A stretch of DNA of 64,000 nucleotides from Candidatus Obscuribacterales bacterium (GTDB lineage Bacteria; Cyanobacteriota; Vampirovibrionia; Obscuribacterales; Obscuribacteraceae), in NCBI GenBank assembly GCA_021732085.1, contig JAKFVQ010000009.1, positions 124,001 to 188,000 of the forward strand, given 5' to 3'. The notes beneath the pieces are model-generated. The model was not told where the DNA came from. It worked only from the letters and a program-made list of their open reading frames with translations, and ran no database searches. Made by a program: the position numbers and the translations under genes. Positions 8,711-17,018 of the stretch are shown piece after piece; the first letter of the stretch is position 1, and each line of letters opens with the position of its first letter.

Positions 8711-9355
8711 TTGGATTCGAATACTTTTGGTACAGATAAATCTGTGCCCATAGATAATGCTCTGCGTGATCATCGTCTCAGTGCAGACGTGGTGCTCAGC
8801 AGCCCTTTGGGTGCAAAATTCAAAGAACTCGATAAGGTCACGGCTGAGAATGCGTTGCCTAAATTTGAATTAGTCGCTGCAGCGGATTCCCGACCTAAGA
8901 ACGCCGATGTAAAGGCAGTCGGTGAGGCAGTCAATACGCCTGCTGTAAAAAAGCAAGAAACAGTTTTAGATATCACCGATGTCGGCAAACGAATCGGGTG
9001 GTGGCAGCAGAAAGAATATGAAAAGCTGGGAGTTAAAACCCTTCGCTTTGGCGATCACAGTGTCGCCTTGGAACTCGAGAAGCCGGTGAAGAAAGGTGCG
9101 ATCGTAATGACGCTCAATATTGATAGAGTCTTCGCATTCAACTTTGACCGCGGTCCCAACAAATGGGAAATGAGCAACGTGCGCGGATTAAAAATTGGGG
9201 ATGACCCGGTACATAGCGTCGAAATCACACCCAATAAAAAAGTCATCTTTTGGATGGATAGGAACAAAACGGACAAGCAAGAGTATGGGAAACAAGCAGC
9301 TGAGTTTATCAAAGCTCTGGCCGATCCTCTGATGGCTGACTATCTCCGACGCTAG
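8711..9355 (+). CDS. Orphan soluble protein, 214 residues
   Basis: Not recognised. The chosen start is a TTG at 8711 with AAGGGTAGG five or more bases upstream; no better ATG exists nearby. The first 85 residues are charged and probably flexible. The second half looks folded, with alternating strands ('LRFGDHSVALELEKPVKKGAIVMTL', 'VHSVEITPNKKVIFWMD') and a C-terminal helix 'YGKQAAEFIKALADPLMADYL'. No signal peptide or membrane segment is visible. It follows a strong terminator, so it probably has its own promoter. Confidence 0.65.
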   Translation: MDSNTFGTDKSVPIDNALRDHRLSADVVLSSPLGAKFKELDKVTAENALPKFELVAAADSRPKNADVKAVGEAVNTPAVKKQETVLDITDVGKRIGWWQQKEYEKLGVKTLRFGDHSVALELEKPVKKGAIVMTLNIDRVFAFNFDRGPNKWEMSNVRGLKIGDDPVHSVEITPNKKVIFWMDRNKTDKQEYGKQAAEFIKALADPLMADYLRR

Positions 9356-9568
9356 TTGATCAACCAAGCTCGTTCACTAATACCCCGTGGATTCATGAAC
9401 TTGAACTTTAAGCACAAATTCGCCTGGGATTGAAATAAATTTCAGAGCAGTGCCCGGAAACCGGTGCCTTTCGGGACCCCTAACTGGGCTGTTAGGCTTT
9501 GAAGTCAAGGTCCGACAAGCTATCCTAGAGATACCAGCTCCCCCACTGGTAACTAATTTGTTTGCCAT

Positions 9569-9874
9569 ATGCCGTACGAACAACTTTTCCTAGCTGATTT
9601 GCGACGACTTTCATTGAGCATTTACAATCGCCCTGCAAAAGCCGGCGAGCTGCTGGAGCTCTGCGAATCGCTCGTCACCCAATACGAAGAGGTTCTGTTT
9701 TCAGAACAGCTTAAATTGAGTGACGTTCGAAAAAGGACGATCTACGGAAAGTTGGCATTTGCCTATGAATGCATCGGCAAGCATCCTGAAGCCGCGCATT
9801 TATTCGAAATTTCAACGACGCCAGGAATGCCCGGCGGCTCAGCTGGATTCTGGTCCTTAATGGGAATAGATTGA
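9569..9874 (+). CDS. Small helical TPR-like protein
   Basis: 101 residues. The protein is mostly helical; 'YGKLAFAYECIGKHPEAAHLFE' (about residues 59-80) has the spacing of one tetratricopeptide repeat, and the preceding 'ELLELCESLVTQYEEVLFSEQ' could be a partner helix pair. TPRs bind other proteins; no catalytic residues are seen. No strong ribosome binding site precedes the ATG, so the exact start is uncertain. It ends one base before the convergent gene at 9876. Confidence 0.6.
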   Translation: MPYEQLFLADLRRLSLSIYNRPAKAGELLELCESLVTQYEEVLFSEQLKLSDVRKRTIYGKLAFAYECIGKHPEAAHLFEISTTPGMPGGSAGFWSLMGID

Positions 9875-9875
9875 T

Positions 9876-10253
9876 TTATCGCTCGTCAGGCCGGCGAAGT
9901 CTGGCTTCTCCGCCACGTCGCGTCAGTGAGGCGCCATCTGTCCACGCGCAAACATTATGCCATCGCTCCGGCTCATTCAATGGCTCCGTTTGATTGGGAG
10001 GAAAAAAGCAGAGACTATCTCCCCTAGCTATCGCATTATTCATAATGTAGTTGTTGTTTCCAACCTGCTCGGCAATGTTATTGAAGACGCGCTGTGTGTA
10101 CTGCTGACCGCTGCTCGATATTCGCCTCAAATCCTCACGGAAACTTTCCGCAGCTTCATCATCATCTGGAGTTCCTAGCGCATTTTCCATTGAACGTCTG
10201 AGCGCAGCACTGTCACGCGCGATACTGTCTGAATGTTCCATCTCATTTGACAT
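9876..10253 (-). CDS. Orphan protein, paralogue of the next gene upstream
   Basis: 125 residues, not recognised. Its first 70 residues align by eye with the neighbouring 134-residue protein: both have (R/K)RDSxAL-type, 'R-x-M-E-x-x-L', a helix ending in I, then 'GQ-x-x-T-x-RVF-x-N', followed by a short loop and an Asn. C-terminal parts diverge, here ending in an Arg-rich tail. No signal peptide or membrane segment. The pair is separated by only 28 bases, so it is very likely one transcript arising from a local duplication. Confidence 0.65.
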   Translation of the reverse strand: MSNEMEHSDSIARDSAALRRSMENALGTPDDDEAAESFREDLRRISSSGQQYTQRVFNNIAEQVGNNNYIMNNAIARGDSLCFFPPNQTEPLNEPERWHNVCAWTDGASLTRRGGEARLRRPDER

Positions 10254-10281
10254 GATCAGTTTCCTTTACGAAGTGCATCTC

Positions 10282-10686
10282 TCACCGCTTCATTTCAGCG
10301 GAGCGGCGCAGATCGCTGAGCAACACTCGCGACTGCTGCCCATCATTCGCCACGATGGTGCCGTCATTGGATGCACAAACAGATCTGAAATCAGGAAACA
10401 CAAGCGCTTCCGCTACATTCTTCATATAACCAGGATGCAAGCAGAGCGCTTCTCGATTCAGGCGCGCATTGGGCGAAAAGAAGTTCGTACTTCCAAGATC
10501 ATTTCTTACATTGTCAAAAACTCTTCGGGTGTGTTCTTGCCCACGCCCTGCGATCTGCTGAAACTCATTGAAGAGAGCAATTGCAGCCTGCTCCTGATTG
10601 TTTCTGTTCAGAACAGTTTCCATTCCGCGCGCCAGAGCCTGGCTATCTCGTTTAACAAGCTCTGCATCAATTCCTTGCTCGGACAT
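10282..10686 (-). CDS. Orphan protein, paralogue of the next gene downstream
   Basis: 134 residues, not recognised. 'VKRDSQALARGMETVL', 'EFQQIAGRGQEHTRRVFDNVRNDLG' and a following Asn correspond to 'IARDSAALRRSMENAL', 'LRRISSSGQQYTQRVFNNIAEQVG' in the downstream gene. The second half contains 'LCLHPGYMKNVAEALVFPDF' and 'CASNDGTIVANDGQQS', unlike the partner. It appears soluble. The two genes form an apparent two-gene transcript with a 28-base gap, 98 bases downstream of the TPR lipoprotein gene. Confidence 0.65.
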   Translation of the reverse strand: MSEQGIDAELVKRDSQALARGMETVLNRNNQEQAAIALFNEFQQIAGRGQEHTRRVFDNVRNDLGSTNFFSPNARLNREALCLHPGYMKNVAEALVFPDFRSVCASNDGTIVANDGQQSRVLLSDLRRSAEMKR

Positions 10687-10784
10687 TTTAGTTCTCCCGC
10701 CAAACTTCGCTGATAATGCGTTCGTCTGGTAAAGAATGTGTGGAAGTATAAATACTCGTGACCAAGCAGTTCGGCAGGAGGAAT

Positions 10785-11813
10785 TCAGCGAGCCTGGATT
10801 TGCGTACCGAGCATTTTTTCTTTTTCTACACTATCTTCAAGCTCTTTTGCTTTAGTCGCCCTTCCGGTTTCGCGCAGAAGCTTCGCATAATTCAATCGTA
10901 CTTCCGCCAAGTATTGCGGGGGGTGAATCATTGGTCCAGAGGCTTCCAAAGCGTCGATTGCAGTCCTGAAACTCTCGTCGGACTCTTTGTACTTACGCTG
11001 TTGGCGATAAACTTCTGCCAGCCCGGCATTCTCGACGGCACAAAAGAAGGATAAGGGTTTCTGTTTCAAAACATTGGCACTCAAACTATGCTTAGCGACA
11101 TTCATCGAACGCAGATACAGCTGTTCAGCCTCAGTGGTTTTGCCTTGGAGATTCAAATTCTTCGCGAGCGCATTTATTTGATCACGCACTCCGCCCTGAT
11201 CAAGATCCCTCGCCTGATCACCGAACGGCCCAAAATGCTTTTCATGCATCGCCACATCCTTCCGGCGCCACGGCTCAGCCTGGGCGTACTTCCCTTGTCC
11301 TTCATAAGAGCCGGCAAGTTCCTCGTAGATAGACTTTGGATAAGATATCGGCGTATGGGGACCACCATCCTCACGGATGCCAGCCATTTCACCATCATCA
11401 GCCCCTCGCAGCTTCATGCCGATCTGCACCGCAGTCACAAGTGGCAACTCCGCGTCGGCATATCTGCGCTTCCCGTAGTAGTAATTACCTAGCAGATAAG
11501 ACCGTCGAAACAATACGTCTTCCTTATTTGCACACTCTGCCTGTCCTATAACATCAACCGAATGTCTCAAAATACTTTCGCGATCGGCTTCAGACAACTC
11601 AGAGTTTTGAACAAGATATTGAACTATGTCATCGTATTCATCGCGACATATTGCGCCGGCAAGCTCCGCCTGCTGCATGGCTTCCTGCGCAAAACGTTTC
11701 CCCTCGACTGGATCGGCAGCCAAAGCCCGATCGAAGGTTTGCTTATACACGGGCTTCTTGGCACAAGCGCACAAAAGCAACGCCATTAGAGCTCCGATCA
11801 CCAAGACTCTCAC
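10785..11813 (-). CDS. TPR-repeat lipoprotein
   Basis: 342 residues. The N-terminus MRVLVIGALMALLLCAC is a lipoprotein signal with the lipobox L14-C-A-C17, so the mature protein should be anchored in an envelope membrane. After residue 90 there are TPR-like helix pairs ('YLLGNYYYGKRRYADAELPLVTAV', 'YEELAGSYEGQGKYAQAEPWRRK', 'LAKNLNLQGKTTEAEQLYLRSM', 'GLAEVYRQQRKYKESDESF', 'LNYAKLLRETGRATKAKELE'). TPR lipoproteins usually act as assembly scaffolds or docking proteins. The gene ends 98 bases from the tandem orphan pair and starts 31 bases after mnmG ends, so it may be read with mnmG. Confidence 0.8.
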   Translation of the reverse strand: MRVLVIGALMALLLCACAKKPVYKQTFDRALAADPVEGKRFAQEAMQQAELAGAICRDEYDDIVQYLVQNSELSEADRESILRHSVDVIGQAECANKEDVLFRRSYLLGNYYYGKRRYADAELPLVTAVQIGMKLRGADDGEMAGIREDGGPHTPISYPKSIYEELAGSYEGQGKYAQAEPWRRKDVAMHEKHFGPFGDQARDLDQGGVRDQINALAKNLNLQGKTTEAEQLYLRSMNVAKHSLSANVLKQKPLSFFCAVENAGLAEVYRQQRKYKESDESFRTAIDALEASGPMIHPPQYLAEVRLNYAKLLRETGRATKAKELEDSVEKEKMLGTQIQAR

Positions 11814-11844
11814 ACGTCACAACCTCATTGCGCCCGAAGATAGT

Positions 11845-13746
11845 CTACGTTCCAGCCAATGCCTTGTCTTTGTGGTACTGAGCCCGTCGGCGCGCTTCGA
11901 TTAGAACAAGAAGCACAGACACATCGGCAGGAGTGATACCACCAATGCGAGAGGCTTGCCCCAGAGTTTCGGGGCGCAGTTTGTGCAATTTTTCTCGCGC
12001 TTCAAGAGCGATGTTTTCCATTTCCAGATAATTGAAGTCAGCTGGTAATGCGACGTTATCCAACTTCTCGGTGTTCGCGACATGAGCCTTCTGCCGTTCA
12101 ATGTATCCAGCGTATTTCGTCTCAGTTTCGATTTCGAATTGCCATTTGAAGGCTGCTCCGGACAGCTCCTTGCACATGCCTGCAAGCGCTATGTACGGAA
12201 CTTTGGGACGACGTAATAAGTCTTCCAAAGAACAATTCTGCTTCAACTGCTCATCGTAATCAGACAAAGCAGCATCCCATTCGGGAGAAGGTGCGACTCT
12301 TGTGCCGCGCATCAATTTGCGCTCTTGCTCGATTTCATCGCGCTTAGTGTTGAACGCGATCCAGCGTTCGTCATCGACCAAACCAAGCTCGCGCCCAAGC
12401 GGAGTTAGACGCACGTCGGCATTGTCCTGACGAAGAAGCAAGCGATATTCAGATCGCGAAGTCATCATACGATATGGCTCGCGAAGTTCCTTCGTGACGA
12501 GATCGTCAACCAGAGTGCCGGTATAACTTGACGATCTGCTAAGTGTGAAGGGATCGCGTCCAAGCGCATAAAGAGCGGCATTCGCTCCTGCAACTAAGCC
12601 CTGAGCGGCAGCTTCCTCGTAGCCGCTTGTCCCAAGAATCTGTCCAGCGGCGAAGAATCCTTGCAAACTTTTCGCCATCAATGCATGCGTGAATTGTGTG
12701 GCGAAAAGATAATCGTATTCGACAGCATACGCTGGACGCACCATCGAAGCGTTTTCCATGCCCGGGAGCGAATGTACAATTTCATGCTGAACAGCAACTG
12801 GAAGACTTGTGGAGCATCCTTGCAAATAGACTTCGTACGTAGAACGACCCTCGGGTTCGAGAAAGAACGAGTGACTGTCCTTATCAGCGAAGCGAACCAC
12901 TTTATCCTCAATCGAAGGACAATAGCGCGGTCCGATGCCGTGAATCATTCCTGAGTACATCGGTGATTCGTGCAGATTTGCGCGAATCACCACATGCGTT
13001 TTTTCAGTCGTGTGTGTCTGGTGGCAAGGCAATTGTTCACGAATAGGGCCATTTCGCAAGAACGAAAAGAAGTCGTGAGGCTCATCTCCAGGCACAACCG
13101 GCAAATTCGTGTAATCAATAGTCCGCCCATCAATGCGTGGCGGTGTTCCCGTTTTCAAACGGCCTAGTTCAAATCCCAATTCGCGCAAACAACCAGAAAG
13201 ACCAATTGCCGGAAACTCGCCAGCCCGCGCAGCGGGCATGGTTTCGCGTCCGATCCAAATGGTGCCTTCCAAGAAAGTACCAGCAGTGAGCACAACGGCT
13301 CGAGCAAAAATGCGATCACCAAATGCAAGTTCTACTCCGCAAATCTCATTCTGTTTGTTGGTCAAAAGCGCTTTGACCATTCCCTGGCGCAAGGTCACAT
13401 TCGGCAAGGACTCCATGTAAGCCTTCATCCACCCGGAGTATTCTCGCTTGTCAGACTGCGCGCGAAGACTCTGCACAGCAGGTCCGCGACTCATGTTCAA
13501 AGTCCGTATTTGCAGGTAGGTCGCATCAGCTGCAATGCCCATAACGCCGCCAAGAGCGTCAACTTCCTTCACCAGTTGAGACTTTCCTGGTCCTCCGACG
13601 GCTGGATTGCAGGGCATCGAACCAATCGTATCGATATTGACGGCAAGCATAAGTGTTTTGCAGCCAAGCCGCGCCGCTGCAAAGGCTGCTTCACAGCCAG
13701 CATGCCCACCACCAATTACAACAACGTCAAAATCAAGGCTCATCAC
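11845..13746 (-). CDS. mnmG: tRNA uridine-5-carboxymethylaminomethyl modification enzyme MnmG (GidA)
   Basis: 633 residues, the usual length. MnmG with MnmE installs the carboxymethylaminomethyl group at C5 of the wobble uridine in several tRNAs, using FAD, NADH and a folate-derived carbon. Evidence: the FAD-binding 'VVVIGGGHAGCEAAFAAARLG' near the start, 'SMPCNPAVGGPGKSQLVKE' (residues about 42-60) with the conserved cysteine, 'LKTGTPPRIDG' near 210, 'GYEEAAAQGLVAGANAAL' and the 'MMTSRSEYRLLLRQDNADVRLT' signature, and the helical C-terminal domain that contacts tRNA and MnmE. No mnmE is in the window. It is transcribed toward the TPR lipoprotein. Confidence 0.97.
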   Translation of the reverse strand: MMSLDFDVVVIGGGHAGCEAAFAAARLGCKTLMLAVNIDTIGSMPCNPAVGGPGKSQLVKEVDALGGVMGIAADATYLQIRTLNMSRGPAVQSLRAQSDKREYSGWMKAYMESLPNVTLRQGMVKALLTNKQNEICGVELAFGDRIFARAVVLTAGTFLEGTIWIGRETMPAARAGEFPAIGLSGCLRELGFELGRLKTGTPPRIDGRTIDYTNLPVVPGDEPHDFFSFLRNGPIREQLPCHQTHTTEKTHVVIRANLHESPMYSGMIHGIGPRYCPSIEDKVVRFADKDSHSFFLEPEGRSTYEVYLQGCSTSLPVAVQHEIVHSLPGMENASMVRPAYAVEYDYLFATQFTHALMAKSLQGFFAAGQILGTSGYEEAAAQGLVAGANAALYALGRDPFTLSRSSSYTGTLVDDLVTKELREPYRMMTSRSEYRLLLRQDNADVRLTPLGRELGLVDDERWIAFNTKRDEIEQERKLMRGTRVAPSPEWDAALSDYDEQLKQNCSLEDLLRRPKVPYIALAGMCKELSGAAFKWQFEIETETKYAGYIERQKAHVANTEKLDNVALPADFNYLEMENIALEAREKLHKLRPETLGQASRIGGITPADVSVLLVLIEARRRAQYHKDKALAGT

Positions 13747-13868
13747 GAAGTCCGAGGCGAAACTGAAAACTAAGATCCCAAAAGCATTCAGACGAATACC
13801 AGTAGTAACAGAATGATATCAAAAGTCCTCTTGATAAAGCAAAGTCTACATGGCGGATTGGTAATAAT

Positions 13869-13897
13869 TTGACGCTCTTCGGGCTCTTTTGTTACAA
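13869..13897 (+). promoter_or_regulatory. Possible promoter for the CYCGC-motif protein
   Basis: TTGACG at 13869 and TTACAA at 13892 are separated by 17 bases, an acceptable sigma-70 arrangement with a weak -10. It lies about 50 bases upstream of the preferred start at 13945, in the divergent region between this gene and mnmG. Confidence 0.25.
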
Positions 13898-13944
13898 CTG
13901 CCTTAGACGGGCCTTACAATTAGATCGTGTCGCGGAAGGTATCT

Positions 13945-14673
13945 ATGCTCAAGAACTTTAAGGAAAACATTGGCGGGAATGCTGTTTTAAGGCTTTTTGC
14001 CTGCCTTTCGCTCATTACATTCGGTTCGGCACTACCGTCAGCTTACTCGCAACCTGCAGCCAGCCCAGCGGCACCGACTCGAAAAGAAGTCTTGGACCCA
14101 TCTAAATTTTTCGGACTAGCATCATTTGGCTATGCTGCCGCAAAGACTTGCCCTGAAGTCATGGAAAAGCTTTTTTGCTACTGCGGTTGTGATTTGACCG
14201 ACTCACACGTTTCGCTGCTTGATTGTTTTACTTCCATTCACGGCGTCGATTGCCATATTTGCCAGGAAGAAGCGATCCTCGCAAGAAAAATGAATAGCGA
14301 TGGCTCGCCAATTGCTGAGATCCAGAAATCGATTGACGAAAAATATTCAAAGGATTATCCATTCGAGCAGGATACTCCTGCGTACAAGAATTACAAGGCG
14401 ACGCATTACGGAGTTGGGGCTGGCGCGGGCAAAGAACTTGGAAAAGACGCAAAAGGCAGTGACACCAACAGAGATACCACCGGAAAAACCAAGACTAGCG
14501 ACAAAAGCACGAAAACATCTGGAGCAAGCAACCCATCAGCCAAAGTTAAGTTCGGCGAACAAGTAGCAGGACCGGAAGATCCTGACGCCCCACCTGTGAA
14601 GCCAAAACTAAAACCGGGCAAGAAGATGCCGAAGTGCTGCGGACATGAAGAACACAAACCCAATACCAAGTAA
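13945..14673 (+). CDS. Secreted CYCGC-motif (PCYCGC-like) protein
   Basis: 242 residues from the ATG at 13945, preferred over the GTG at 13927 because GGAAGG lies five bases upstream. A signal peptide is visible (hydrophobic 'FACLSLITFGSALPSAYSQP'). The core 'CPEVMEKLFCYCGC' and 'CFTSIHGVDCHICQEEA' place six cysteines plus histidine close together, as in the PCYCGC-motif family of uncharacterised exported proteins; metal binding is an inference from the Cys/His cluster. The second half is a Lys/Ser/Thr-rich linker ending in 'KMPKCCGHEEHKPN', a further CC-x-H motif that could bind metal. It is divergent from mnmG. Confidence 0.78.
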   Translation: MLKNFKENIGGNAVLRLFACLSLITFGSALPSAYSQPAASPAAPTRKEVLDPSKFFGLASFGYAAAKTCPEVMEKLFCYCGCDLTDSHVSLLDCFTSIHGVDCHICQEEAILARKMNSDGSPIAEIQKSIDEKYSKDYPFEQDTPAYKNYKATHYGVGAGAGKELGKDAKGSDTNRDTTGKTKTSDKSTKTSGASNPSAKVKFGEQVAGPEDPDAPPVKPKLKPGKKMPKCCGHEEHKPNTK

Positions 14674-15097
14674 GTGGACCGAATGGCTGAACGATTCCAG
14701 AAGGAATTTCACTTTGCCCTGGATTCAGCAAAGTGTGCTCTAGCACGAAGCTTCGGCAATTCAATCCTCTTACTAAGACAGAGGACCACGACTCGCCCGA
14801 CACACCGTATTTGGTGCCTCCATTACCTCCTCACATAAGGACTCTATCTACGCTGCTAACTCAGCCAGCAGACGCCGAATACCTGAACTCTCCAAAGCTA
14901 GATCGCTAAGCTGGCCCAAGCCCCGGCGACACTTTGCAACGCCTTCAGTATTCTGTACTTCTTGACTAAAAGAACAAGTAGTCAGTAGGCAAAATTTTAA
15001 GGCACCGAATATCGATTTTTTCGTCTCCTGCATAGTGACAAGTAATTCGAACTTAGCTAAAATTGGTTAATCTTAAATGAATACAAAAGAGGAGCGA
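14674..15097. other. Intergenic region, about 420 bases, no confident gene
   Basis: A 61-codon minus-strand frame (15033 to 14848) has an Arg/Leu-rich helical ending but no ribosome binding site and no recognised domain; I do not call it. GTGCT-CT-AGCAC near 14732 is a short hairpin without a T-run. No strong terminator or promoter stands out. Confidence 0.5.
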
Positions 15098-15505
15098 ATG
15101 GAAACGGTGGTCTCTACTGCTGACAACCAAGGCGCTTGGACTATTGCCTGTGATGACAGCTGTCCAGTCGTGCGTTTTCTCGCGCACCTGGTGACAAAGG
15201 CCGATAGCAGAAAAACGTTTCGCATTGTTGGGCGCGACGATTCCGCCGAACATTCTCGCGAACTTATCTGCGAACTAAACAGCACGCCGTGGAGTCTCCT
15301 ATTGATCGACTCAGACGGCGAGCGCTATCAGGGTCCGGAAGCCATTCCTTTTATATTGAAAAATCTTCCATCAGGACGTCTGGCTGCGGTAGCATACACA
15401 CTTCCTGGAACTATGTGGATCACACGACAACTTTATATGTGTGTGTCCCATAATCGCAGAAAATTCGCAAAATCAATTAGCTCGCCCATAAAAGCTCGCG
15501 CGTAA
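15098..15505 (+). CDS. DCC-like (DUF393) thioredoxin-fold protein with degenerate active site
   Basis: 135 residues from the ATG at 15098, which has AAGAGGAG just upstream; an ATG at 15077 is the alternative. The order of elements resembles the DCC thiol-disulfide oxidoreductase family: a short strand ending in 'CDDSCPVVRFLAHLVTKAD', 'LLLIDSDGERYQGPEAIPFILKNL' and 'LPGTMWITRQLYMCVSHNRRKF', matching the family's strand-D-x-DG-x-x-Y-x-G-x-x-A and Y-x-x-V-x-x-NR ending. Typical members have D-G-x-C-x-x-C; here only one cysteine remains (DDSCPVV), so redox activity through a CxxC pair is unlikely. It ends one base before the convergent hydrolase gene. Confidence 0.6.
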   Translation: METVVSTADNQGAWTIACDDSCPVVRFLAHLVTKADSRKTFRIVGRDDSAEHSRELICELNSTPWSLLLIDSDGERYQGPEAIPFILKNLPSGRLAAVAYTLPGTMWITRQLYMCVSHNRRKFAKSISSPIKARA

Positions 15506-15506
15506 A

Positions 15507-16844
15507 CTATTTAGCCGCTGTCTTTATCCAAACGGACAGATCACTAATTACTTCGTCTGATACATTCAGCGGAGCCAAATAGTCCGCTGGTCCAGGATTC
15601 TCACCGGCTACAGTAAAGACATGCCCGAGCTTCGGATATGTCTTATGCTTGAAATTAGGTCGATCGGTTACAGCCGCTTTCCAGGCATCGACATCCTTCA
15701 GCGAAACCTGATAATCCTTTTCACCATGCATCACCAAAACAGGTTGCGAAATTTTCTTAGCCGACTCAAGCGCATCGTACTTTTTAATATCGGACCACCA
15801 GGTTCTTTCTAATCCCAAAAGAGGCGCACCAATCAATAATGCAGGATCCTCGGAAAGTTGTTTGACCTGCTTCACTTCCATTCGTGCAGACTCAATCGTT
15901 TTGGAAACATCACTGATACCAGATGCTTTTTCAATCAACTCAATCTGCGAAAGAATCGTATCTTCCAATGACTGACTCGGCGCCGAAGATATAATAAAAC
16001 CGGCAGCTTCAGGTGTACGCTGCGCAATTCGCGGAATCATTACAGCGCCTAAACTATGCCCGAGCACATAAACTTTTTCGTGATCCACATCCGGGCGATG
16101 CAAAAGTGTTCTGACAGCGGCCACAGCATCATCAACGGTCTCATCATTTACCGTTGCCAGGCGTTCCTTAGGGTATTGGCGACTTCGCTTTTCGTAGCGC
16201 AAAACAGCGACGCCGTTGGAAGCCAGCCCCCATGCGATATCTCTGAAAACTTTAATCGATCCAATTGTTTGATCTCGATCGTGCGGACCCGATGCATGCA
16301 CCAAAACTACCGCAGGAAAAGGACCTTTGCCTTGCGGTAAGCATAGCGTCGCACCTAGACTGAATTTGCCGGAAACAACATCAAGAGGTATTTCCAAAAA
16401 GGTATCTTTTTTTCCATATATTGGATCGATAAAATCCGGATGGGGACGCACCACCAAATTTGAAATTTTGCCATCGTCATCTACTGATACCACAAAATCC
16501 ACTTCGTCATTTTTGAATTTCGCCGGTATCACAACACCAGAATGAGAACTAAGTTTGGATAATTGTCTTGCTGCTGAAAAAGACACGAATGCTCCATTGT
16601 CCTGCTCAAGACTTTCCCAAAGAGATTGAAGAACATGCGACGGAAGGGCTTCCTTCAGATGCTTGTCCATCAGTTGGGATGCTGAATCAATTTTCTTTTG
16701 AGCGAATAAATCGACAAATTTCTGCGCATTTGCCTCTATGCTCGCGACAGCCTCAAATGCATAAGACACGGAGCACAAAGAAAGTATGTTGACGCTGAAA
16801 GCGATCAAGCAAACTCGCGCGAATTTGAACATGGGATTAAACAC
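15507..16844 (-). CDS. Secreted alpha/beta hydrolase with N-terminal DUF3887-like domain
   Basis: 445 residues with a signal peptide ('FARVCLIAFSVNILSLCSVSYA'). Residues about 37-130 resemble a DUF3887 domain ('AQKFVDLFAQKKIDSASQLM'). The rest is an alpha/beta hydrolase of the dienelactone hydrolase / acyl-peptidase type: oxyanion strand 'GPFPAVVLVHASGPHDRDQ', nucleophile elbow GHSLG, acid in 'VLVMHGEKDYQV' and the catalytic histidine in 'PKLGHVFTV'. Such proteins hydrolyse esters or small amides; the substrate is unknown. Location is probably periplasmic. It faces the DCC-like gene tail to tail with one base between. Confidence 0.88.
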   Translation of the reverse strand: MFNPMFKFARVCLIAFSVNILSLCSVSYAFEAVASIEANAQKFVDLFAQKKIDSASQLMDKHLKEALPSHVLQSLWESLEQDNGAFVSFSAARQLSKLSSHSGVVIPAKFKNDEVDFVVSVDDDGKISNLVVRPHPDFIDPIYGKKDTFLEIPLDVVSGKFSLGATLCLPQGKGPFPAVVLVHASGPHDRDQTIGSIKVFRDIAWGLASNGVAVLRYEKRSRQYPKERLATVNDETVDDAVAAVRTLLHRPDVDHEKVYVLGHSLGAVMIPRIAQRTPEAAGFIISSAPSQSLEDTILSQIELIEKASGISDVSKTIESARMEVKQVKQLSEDPALLIGAPLLGLERTWWSDIKKYDALESAKKISQPVLVMHGEKDYQVSLKDVDAWKAAVTDRPNFKHKTYPKLGHVFTVAGENPGPADYLAPLNVSDEVISDLSVWIKTAAK

Positions 16845-17018
16845 AAAAACTGCCTTGAAGAAACTAGACCAGCTACTCGAAACACGCTTCGATTCCTGCT
16901 TCGAAATTATATATCAAGTCTCTCCTTATTCGAGACACCTTTGAAACACAATGGCGTGGAGACTATCAGCGAATCGCCAGACTATTTTGACAGTACGAAG
17001 TTGCTTTAAGCACCGGGC

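Noticed and set aside
14848..15033. 61-codon minus-strand frame
   Set aside because: Plausible helical ending, but no ribosome site and no relatives recognised.
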